NCBI GenBank assembly: GCA_947464515.1
Contig: CANHXF010000121.1
Span: forward strand, 1 to 5,749
Reading direction: 5' to 3'
Length of the DNA: 5,749 nucleotides
Source of the DNA: Flavobacteriales bacterium
Lineage (GTDB): Bacteria > Bacteroidota > Bacteroidia > NS11-12g > UBA955
The notes under the pieces: generated by a model
Seen by the model: the letters and a program-made list of their open reading frames with translations, nothing else
The model's database searches: none
What the model was told of the DNA's origin: nothing
Translations under genes and position numbers: made by a program
Shown: piece by piece, positions 1 to 5,500 of the stretch
Numbering within the stretch: position 1 is the stretch's first letter
How the letters are laid out: each line of letters begins with the position of its first letter

Positions 1-519
1 ATCCTAATCAAATCGCAGCAACTGTTTTCCATCCAATTTCTAATTTTATTGGGTGTGAATAGTGCAGTTGTAAATATCACCAGAGATATTCTGAATAAAT
101 ACAAAGACAGTTTAGTGCAAATAAATCAGGTGACAATCAATACATCGAAGTCGATCCTGTTTAACCGAAAAAATGAATTGCTCGGCTTGTCGTCTCAAAT
201 CGTATCAAAACCCAAAATCATCTTATACAATAGGATCAACGACATAAGAAATACGATCAGCAACCTGGGCACATTCAAGTCGTTGTACCTCAAAAACCAA
301 AGAGGGTATTTGGGTCATTACGTATCGATAATAAAAATGATGTCGCCTGAAAATATTCTCAAGAAGGGTTTTGCCATTGTGAAATCAAATAACAAGATCA
401 CAAGTAATCCCGATACTATTTTGGTGGGCGAGGATATTGAAATTATACTTGCAAATACTCAAATAACGACAACGGTTAAGAAAAAAACAAAATACAATGG
501 AAAAGAATTTGACATATGA
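1..519 (+). CDS. xseA: Exodeoxyribonuclease VII large subunit, 3' part, with apparent frameshift
   Basis: This is the C-terminal part of the exonuclease VII large subunit, which with XseB degrades single-stranded DNA to oligonucleotides in the cytoplasm. The family's C-terminal signature is clear near 340-390: SPENILKKGFAIVKS, followed by a short beta-rich tail with a VGEDIEI segment (family pattern: SP..iLkRGyai, then Gd.i.i). The region before it is lysine- and asparagine-rich and looks helical, as expected for the long helical arm that binds small subunits. The gene runs off the left edge; full-length XseA is usually 400-450 residues, so well over half is missing. Frame 1 is open from base 1, but its first 16 codons read as an unrelated hydrophobic stretch. 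Frame 3 (from base 3) instead gives PNQIAATVFHPISNF, which resembles the XseA segment around TPTQAA, and then hits TAG at 60-62. One extra base around 45-57, for example in GGG 51-53, would join the frames. TTG at 49 is not a real start. The gene ends at TGA 517-519, inside xseB. Confidence 0.88.
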   Translation: MLIKSQQLFSIQFLILLGVNSAVVNITRDILNKYKDSLVQINQVTINTSKSILFNRKNELLGLSSQIVSKPKIILYNRINDIRNTISNLGTFKSLYLKNQRGYLGHYVSIIKMMSPENILKKGFAIVKSNNKITSNPDTILVGEDIEIILANTQITTTVKKKTKYNGKEFDI

Positions 520-703
520 AGAAGCCTATATCGAATTGGCGTCGATCGCGAAGGACATCGAAAACGAAAGTGTTTCTGTAGATGTATTGGCTGAGAAAGT
601 AAAGAGGGCGTCTGAACTGATCACTTTTTGCCAAACGAAATTAAAATCCACGGAATCAGAGGTGAACAAGATTATTGCTCAAATGGAGAATGCGAATAAA
701 TAG
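497..703 (+). CDS. xseB: Exodeoxyribonuclease VII small subunit
   Basis: This 68-residue protein is the exonuclease VII small subunit, several copies of which bind the helical arm of XseA. The sequence is typical of the family: it opens MEKNLTYEEAYIELASIAKD (family pattern lsYeeAl.eLe.Iv..le), continues with a VSVDVLAEKVKRASEL segment (usual form .s.deL...vkrA.eLi..C...L) and ends in a charged helix. Length is normal, since most XseB proteins are 60-85 residues. It should fold as a helical hairpin, without signal peptide or membrane segment. The ATG lies 23 bases inside the end of xseA in another frame, so the two are almost certainly co-transcribed and translationally coupled. The bases before the ATG are A-rich without a clear Shine-Dalgarno, which is common in Bacteroidota. 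The gene appears intact, which bears on whether the xseA frameshift is real or an error. Confidence 0.95.
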   Translation: MEKNLTYEEAYIELASIAKDIENESVSVDVLAEKVKRASELITFCQTKLKSTESEVNKIIAQMENANK

Positions 704-730
704 GTTGTGAGTTTGTGAGTAATTCCATAG

Positions 731-763
731 TTTAATTTATCACTCTTTCGAAGCCTACTTTTG
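731..763 (+). promoter_or_regulatory. Possible upstream promoter (weak)
   Basis: TACTTTTG at 756-763 matches the Bacteroidota -7 pattern TAnnTTTG exactly. The only candidate for the -33 box is TTTA at 731-734, with a 21-base spacer, one base off the TTTG consensus and slightly long. Transcription from here would begin near 770 and give the 904 gene a leader of about 130 bases that includes the 799-825 dyad. It may equally be a chance match. Confidence 0.25.
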
Positions 764-798
764 ACGGGGATAACTGTTTAAAATACAATATCATGCAA

Positions 799-825
799 TG
801 CGTCGAAGATGTGTTATGTGACGCA
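799..825 (+). terminator. Weak hairpin, possible xseAB terminator or operator
   Basis: TGCGTC (799-804) and GACGCA (820-825) form a perfect 6-base stem around a 15-base loop, followed by AATTTTG. The T-run is only four bases and the loop is long, so this is a poor intrinsic terminator. It could instead be a protein-binding dyad upstream of the 904 gene. The arms are clear in the sequence; the function is a guess. Confidence 0.22.
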
Positions 826-842
826 ATTTTGACATAGTTTCT

Positions 843-873
843 ATTGGGGGTCAAGATAATTGATGTACTTTTG
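843..873 (+). promoter_or_regulatory. Probable promoter of the 904 gene, Bacteroidota type
   Basis: ATTG at 843-846 (one mismatch to TTTG) is followed by a 19-base spacer and then by TACTTTTG at 866-873, an exact TAnnTTTG. This is the arrangement described for the Bacteroidota primary sigma factor. Transcription would start near 880, about 24 bases before the ATG at 904. AAAAGGA at 881-887 could be a ribosome site but lies about 16 bases from the ATG, rather far. Confidence 0.55.
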
Positions 874-903
874 ATGCATGAAAAGGACTAATTAATTCAT
901 ATC

Positions 904-1758
904 ATGGATACTAAAAAACATTGGAAAGTTGCAATTCTCTTTATTTGTGTTTTCGCAACAAAAATCAGCGCTCAGACTCCATTTACAAAAAGACAGGTAT
1001 ATAATTTTAATCCTGGTGATGTAATGCAAACGACAAATAAGTACACTCAAACTCCAGGTCCGCCGATTTACGAAACGGATTCAATTGCAGAGCGATGGAC
1101 GTCCAAGTTAGGGGATACGATTTTTTACAAAATCAAGCATACATATTATAGAGCGCCTTCATGTCAGAGTTGTACTGCTGAAATTGTTGTGAGCACCGTG
1201 AAAATGGAGGTGACTGATTTGGATTCAATCGTAAAACATGAAAACAAAACTATGCAGATGGAGTTTCACGATTCATTTTATTCAATGTTTTGTAATAAAA
1301 ATGTGTGGGCTAAAGTTCCTGGAAAATTGGATAGTTTCTGGTTTGAGCCAGTCTATCATTACACATATTTTGTAGAGGGATTGGGCGGTCCATATTTTCA
1401 CATAGAATATCGAAGGTCTCTTCCGTGGTTCAATGACCGTCAATTAACATACTACAAGAAGAATGGTGTGGAGTGCGGGAATTTCGTTTCAGGAATCGAA
1501 AAATTGAATCAGATGAATTTTGAAATTTTGATTTCACCGAATCCATGTGCCGATTACACCTTGTTGAAGTTTCCAAAAAGTATGAATCATGCAACTCTTT
1601 CGGTTCATTCACTTGATGGAAAATTGCTCAGGCGCATTGACGAAATTCAAGGAATGGAATATGTGTTTGAAAATGATGGACTCAAGCCAGGTATTTACAT
1701 CATAACAATTTCAAACAACGGAGAAATTGGCAGTCAGAAATTGATTATTGAAAATTGA
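904..1758 (+). CDS. Secreted protein with T9SS type A sorting domain, function unknown
   Basis: This 284-residue protein is exported and then probably handed to the type IX system. Residues 1-24 form a Sec signal peptide: a lysine-rich start, the hydrophobic core VAILFICVFAT, and likely cleavage after ISAQ. The mature part (about 25-200) has a QVYNFNPGDV motif at 31-40, GDTIFYKIKHTYY at 70-82, VEGLGGPYF at 157-165 and LTYYKKNGVECG at 181-192. I recall these landmarks, in this order, from many uncharacterised Bacteroidota secreted proteins; I know no assigned function. Cysteines are C87 and C90 (CQSC), C130 and C191, possibly disulfide-bonded outside the cell. Residues about 204-284 are a typical T9SS type A C-terminal domain: ISPNPCADYT (210-219), VHSLDGKLL (234-242), LKPGIYIITIS (260-270) and a terminal KLIIEN. 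Such domains direct passage across the outer membrane and are usually cleaved, with surface attachment or release. A promoter lies just upstream and a possible terminator downstream, so it is probably monocistronic. Start at 904 is chosen because it gives a clean signal peptide. Confidence 0.9.
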   Translation: MDTKKHWKVAILFICVFATKISAQTPFTKRQVYNFNPGDVMQTTNKYTQTPGPPIYETDSIAERWTSKLGDTIFYKIKHTYYRAPSCQSCTAEIVVSTVKMEVTDLDSIVKHENKTMQMEFHDSFYSMFCNKNVWAKVPGKLDSFWFEPVYHYTYFVEGLGGPYFHIEYRRSLPWFNDRQLTYYKKNGVECGNFVSGIEKLNQMNFEILISPNPCADYTLLKFPKSMNHATLSVHSLDGKLLRRIDEIQGMEYVFENDGLKPGIYIITISNNGEIGSQKLIIEN

Positions 1759-1818
1759 ATTTCACCAATACGGAATTTGATTGTGGTCAAATTACTCCCA
1801 TAAAGTGGAGCCGAATTA

Positions 1819-1854
1819 AAGCGACGAATGACGTTCAGCTTGTGTGTTTTTTTT
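1819..1854 (+). terminator. Possible intrinsic terminator after the 904 gene
   Basis: AAGC (1819-1822) pairs with GCTT (1838-1841), and inside them ACG (1824-1826) pairs with CGT (1832-1834), with an asymmetric internal loop. Five bases later there is a run of eight T (1847-1854). The T-run is the strongest feature; the stem is short and interrupted. It sits in the right place, about 60 bases after the stop codon of the sorting-domain gene and before the next promoter. Confidence 0.35.
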
Positions 1855-1870
1855 AGTAATAATCACAGAC

Positions 1871-1902
1871 TTTGGAATAACCTGTATTTAATTGTATCTA
1901 TG
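1871..1902 (+). promoter_or_regulatory. Possible promoter of the 1926 gene
   Basis: TTTG at 1871-1874, a 20-base spacer, then TATCTATG at 1895-1902 (one mismatch to TAnnTTTG). This predicts a start near 1909 and a short leader before ATG 1926. The local AT-richness makes a chance match possible, but the exact TTTG, the spacing and the position agree. Confidence 0.42.
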
Positions 1903-1925
1903 TATTGGAATATTAATAATACAGC

Positions 1926-2378
1926 ATGACCTACAAAATCGTTTTGATTTCACTTGCGCTTTTTGCATTTTGTCATTCAGCAAAATCTCAAAGAGCTGTG
2001 CCTTCGAATGGAGACAACATCATCGTAATTACAGGAGATACGAGTGCATCAAAAAACTTGGACAATTTTGGCAGACACCTAATTGATAAAGGTTATTCAT
2101 TCGTGTCAATTGACCGAATTTTCAATACAATAACTACCGAAGAACGAACTTCTGAAAGAGAATATAGACACAAGCTCCATATCTATTTTAAGGATTCTAC
2201 CATCACTGTAAGAGTGACATGCAACAAGCAAATGACAGGAAGTAGTGTAGGCACTTTAACATGGGAAGACTGGCAATATGGAAAACATTACTTCGACATG
2301 GACAATTTCCATTATAGAGCTTTTATGCCTGTGATATCGAGTTTCAATAAGCCTTTTCTTTTTTACCAAAGACCTTAG
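1926..2378 (+). CDS. Small secreted protein of unknown function
   Basis: This 150-residue protein begins with a signal peptide (MTYK, then the core IVLISLALFAFC, likely cleavage after SAKSQ at residue 22). C16 is not in a lipobox (preceded by FAF), so it is probably a soluble periplasmic or secreted protein and not a lipoprotein. The mature part of about 128 residues reads NIIVITGDTSAS (31-42), then NFGRHLIDKGYSFVSID (47-63), a threonine-rich segment, and alternating strand-like stretches HKLHIYF and TITVRV (82-97). It ends with WEDWQYGKHYF (113-123) and an aromatic tail. The pattern of an I-V-I strand, DTSAS, an (F/L)G(R/K)-L-I-D-K-GY helix and FxxI/LxT resembles uncharacterised Bacteroidota secreted proteins I have seen; no function is known to me. 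There is no T9SS sorting domain. C99 is the only cysteine in the mature chain. The neighbours are exported proteins with their own signals, so an operon is not obvious. Start 1926 is supported by the signal peptide. Confidence 0.82.
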   Translation: MTYKIVLISLALFAFCHSAKSQRAVPSNGDNIIVITGDTSASKNLDNFGRHLIDKGYSFVSIDRIFNTITTEERTSEREYRHKLHIYFKDSTITVRVTCNKQMTGSSVGTLTWEDWQYGKHYFDMDNFHYRAFMPVISSFNKPFLFYQRP

Positions 2379-2392
2379 GCAAGAAATTCAAA

Positions 2393-2459
2393 CAACTTGC
2401 ACGGCGTCCTAAAATGGGGTCAATTTGAGTCCGACGGAGAGGGGCCAATTTGTCCGATT
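2393..2459. repeat. Cluster of three degenerate CAATTTG repeats, possible insertion-sequence end relic
   Basis: Three related units follow one another at 28- and 25-base spacing: CAACTTGCACGGCG (2393-2406), CAATTTGAGTCCGACG (2421-2436) and CAATTTGTCCGATT (2446-2459). The last two also share a preceding GGGGTC / GGGGCC. Repeated short direct motifs near an end are a hallmark of IS21-family elements, and I recall GGTCAATTTG-type units at Bacteroidota IS21 ends, but I cannot check this here. No transposase gene is present. Alternatives are a regulator-binding array or chance. Confidence 0.4.
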
Positions 2460-2525
2460 ATTCCACTTAAGAGAAGCAATTGCAAAAACCTTATAGCTCG
2501 TTTCTTCTGCATAGGCAACAGGATT

Positions 2526-2537
2526 AACCTAAAGGTT
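2526..2537 (+). promoter_or_regulatory. Small dyad covering the possible ribosome site of the large gene
   Basis: AACCT (2526-2530) and AGGTT (2533-2537) are inverted around AA. AAAGG at 2531-2535 is the only Shine-Dalgarno-like sequence before the start at 2547 (11-base spacing) and overlaps this dyad. The loop is too small for a stable RNA hairpin on its own, so the main value of the entry is the ribosome site. Confidence 0.25.
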
Positions 2538-2541
2538 GTCA

Positions 2542-2563
2542 ATGTGATGAATTTTCATCACAT
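2542..2563. repeat. Perfect palindrome across the start of the large gene
   Basis: The arms ATGTGATGAA (2542-2551) and TTCATCACAT with one T more toward the centre (2554-2563) are perfectly complementary over 10 bases around a two-base centre. In RNA this would form a 9-base stem with a 4-base loop. The ATG at 2547 lies inside the left arm and the in-frame ATG at 2562 begins at the end of the right arm, so either pairing in mRNA or protein binding on DNA could affect expression. The half-site TGTGA/TCACA resembles a CRP site but has a 10-base spacer instead of 6. Confidence 0.6.
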
Positions 2564-5500
2564 GAAATTACTACTGGAATTTAGACAAATTGCCACCTCA
2601 ACAGTTCTTTTATTGCTGGCCCAATTTGCAACGCCTTTAAGTGCGTCCAATTATACCTATGGTAGCGAAGTTTGGGCTACCCACATTGCCAAAAATAAAT
2701 ACGAAATCAGTTTTAGAGCGTACCGCATTTGCGGGGCCTCAACATCAGCGCCTTCATCGGTATATATCACCGCTTACGGCGGAAAAAGTGCGGCCTGTGG
2801 CACAGTTTCATTGACAGCATCCTTGGTGTCGAGTGCCCTTATCGGACCGAAATGTTCTACGGCAATTGACTGCAACAAAAGCTATCTTTTTAAAGAATAT
2901 ATTTATAAGTGCACTGTGAATCTCGACAGTTCTATTTTTAAAAGCATTCTATCGGGAAGCACTTGTAAAAATATCACCTTTGCAGTTTATGGCTACTTGA
3001 TTCCAACGGTAATGCCCTGTTTTAATTGGGACGCATGGACATCAACTACGCTGTATTTAGAGAATTTGGCCAACTGCTCAAAGACGACAAATACGCCTCC
3101 CGCCAGAATGTTTGATCCGTTGAGGATTGTCCAACTCGATAGATCCACCATCTTTAATCAGGGACTTTCAGATACAACGGACAGAGATGTGTTGCGATAC
3201 GAACTCTCCCCCTCTAACTATGATATACCCTACAAAAACAAAATTTGTGTAAATACCCCAACCAGTGACCTCAGTCATCCCTTTACACCAACTTGCGCAG
3301 GGACAACACTCTGTAGCTCCAATGTCAAAACCAATCCTGTGCGTGGTACCCATTTCGATACAACCGATGGTGTTTTCATTTTTTCACCTAGTGTTGATGG
3401 TGAAGTTGGAATTGCCTGTGTGAAGGTTAAAGAATATCGCATCGATAAAAATGGCAAATACACTCTGATTGCAGAACACCAAAGAGAAATTGCAGCGGTG
3501 GTTGTAGATCCCAATGGAAAAAACGAATCCCCCAAGGCGCTACTCACTCAAAAAACGGTACTCAAAGTTTGTGTGGGTTCAACCATCAAACAGAAATTTG
3601 TGGAATTCGAAGATGTCTTAGCCACCTCACAGATCGTAGCAGACAGTCTTCAGGTGATCGTTCCGCCTACTTACCGTGGTGCAAGCATCAAAGTGTATAG
3701 TTCTGCGAAAAACAAGCGCAGTTTGGAGTTCAATTGGACACCCTCCCTCGCTGATACTTTTGCAGAAGGCTATGTGTTCCCAATTAAAGTGGTCGATTTA
3801 CACTGCGACGAACCCTTGTCAACCACCTACAACTTAGTGGTGAAGGTGTACCCCAATTCCTCTGGGTTACCCCAAATTGCCTATAAAGGATGCAATAAAC
3901 TCACATTTAATATCGATAAATTTAACGGGGGTAGCGCTCCCAAAGTAAGTTGGCAAGTGCTGGATTCTGCCGGGAAAACGGTGGGTACATCGAATCGAAT
4001 GAGCGATAGCCTCCGGTTGAATGGATCTGGCAAATACAAAATCCTAGCGCTTTTTTCTAATGAAGGCGGCTGTTTTAAGTATTGGGATACTTCCATTAAC
4101 ATCATAGATACTGTCATTGATTTCTCATTAGGCAATAAAAAACCGTTCGCCGATACCCTCAATTGTCCGAACGGTCAAATCCAATTGGAGCCGAAAAATA
4201 TAATTGCCCGAAAAGGTGCGTTGACCTATCAGTGGTATGGTATGGATGCCTCCATCGCCGTATTGACGGTGAATCCTCGCCTTGTGAACTTATCTACCCT
4301 GAATAAAATTGGCAACAACAAAGGCATTACCATCAAAACCCAAAAAGACACGTCGGTTGTTTTGGTCATTACCGACGCCAAAGGCTGTAGCGAGGCCCAA
4401 CAGATGAACATTGAGCAAGTGATCAGCGACCCCATTCATTGGAAAAAATCACCCCTGTCGCCGTTTTGTGCCTCTGATGCGCCGCTCAAATTGATTGATC
4501 CCACGAGCAAAGACATGTTCAATGGCGGACCCAAAACAAACGTTTATTGTTTGAATGGGAAGTATTTAGATAGGCTTGGGCCGAACTACTACAAATTGCG
4601 AGCTCCTGCTGCTATCAAAGGGCTCGATCAAATTACACTTTCTCTGGTTGCTGTTTACGACACCCTTGGCTGTGTGAGTTACGATACCAATTCAATTGAT
4701 GTGATTTTCCGTCCACAATTTGATTTGGCCACCACCAAAAATATTTGCAGTGGTGATTCGGCTTTCTACCCCGAAGATGCATTGGAAAAGCCTGCCAAAA
4801 ACGCGCTGCCATATGAATGGAAAATCATCGGAATGCCTGCTAAATCCATCGCCCAATTAATGACCCTCACGGTGGATGGTAGAAAGGGGACGTATTTGGT
4901 GACGCATTTGGATTCTATTGCGGTGGGTAGTTATAGATTACAAGCTTGTGCGGTGGATTCCACGCTCGGCTGTCGGGCCTGCGATACCACCACCATCATC
5001 GCCAAACCACAAACCAAATTTACCTATTCGGGAGATACCTTGTTTTGTCCGAACGATGCGCCTTTCAGCTTCCGCAGCAAGTTGAAAATTTCTTCTGGCG
5101 AATCCAGCGATACAACTTACAGTGTGGGTCTCTATTCTTTTAATGGGAACACCAATCTATCGGCGAATATTCAGAAAATCTTTGATAAAAACAGCAGTGT
5201 GTTTACGCCTCGTATGGCAGTTGGTAAAGTTGCCATTCGTGTTGAATCGTCAAAGTATTGTTATGCCGATGGCAATGTCGTTTTGCGGATTCAAGATACT
5301 ATTCCCATTAGTTATTATGTAAGTCCCGACACCGTGGTCAGGTTGCCAATGACATCATTTACGTTCACGGCCAACACGATTTCCTCACGCGTGTGGTGGT
5401 ATTTTGGCACCGGTAATAAAGCAGATACATCGCTCTTAAATCCTATTACATGGTTGTTCGATAACAAAGTCGCCGATTACAAGGTTTCTGCGCGAAGCCT

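Larger units (their letters stand above)
704..903. other. Non-coding interval between xseB and the next gene
   Basis: I find no convincing gene in these 200 bases. The stretch opens with a short imperfect direct repeat (TTGTGAG then TTTGTGAG, 704-718). It also holds a weak dyad at 799-825 and two exact copies of TACTTTTG at 756-763 and 866-873, listed separately. The spacing and these signals suggest that the xseAB transcript ends here and a new unit begins. Confidence 0.6.

Noticed and set aside
1430..1612. Minus-strand frame opposite the sorting-domain gene
   Set aside because: It lies opposite the well-supported T9SS domain and has no protein-like features.
1892..2086. Plus-strand frame overlapping the start of the 1926 gene
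   Set aside because: It has no recognisable protein features, while the 1926 frame has a signal peptide and runs further.
2379..2400. Hairpin GCAAG / CTTGC after the 1926 gene as terminator
   Set aside because: The stem is five bases with a 12-base loop and no T-run follows.
2543..2562. CRP-like operator (TGTGA ... TCACA)
   Set aside because: The half-sites are separated by 10 bases instead of 6, so it does not fit the CRP site; kept only as a palindrome.
2621..2635. Fourth CAATTTG-like unit (CCAATTTGCAACG)
   Set aside because: It lies within the signal-peptide codons of the large gene, about 176 bases from the cluster and off its spacing; probably chance.
3168..4435. Several minus-strand open frames of 60-93 codons
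   Set aside because: They lie opposite the continuous large gene, lack signal peptides or recognisable motifs, and are the expected by-product of its codon use.
4946..5322. Two plus-strand frames of about 65 codons
   Set aside because: They overlap the large gene in another frame, and the Ig/PKD-like module pattern is unbroken in the main frame.
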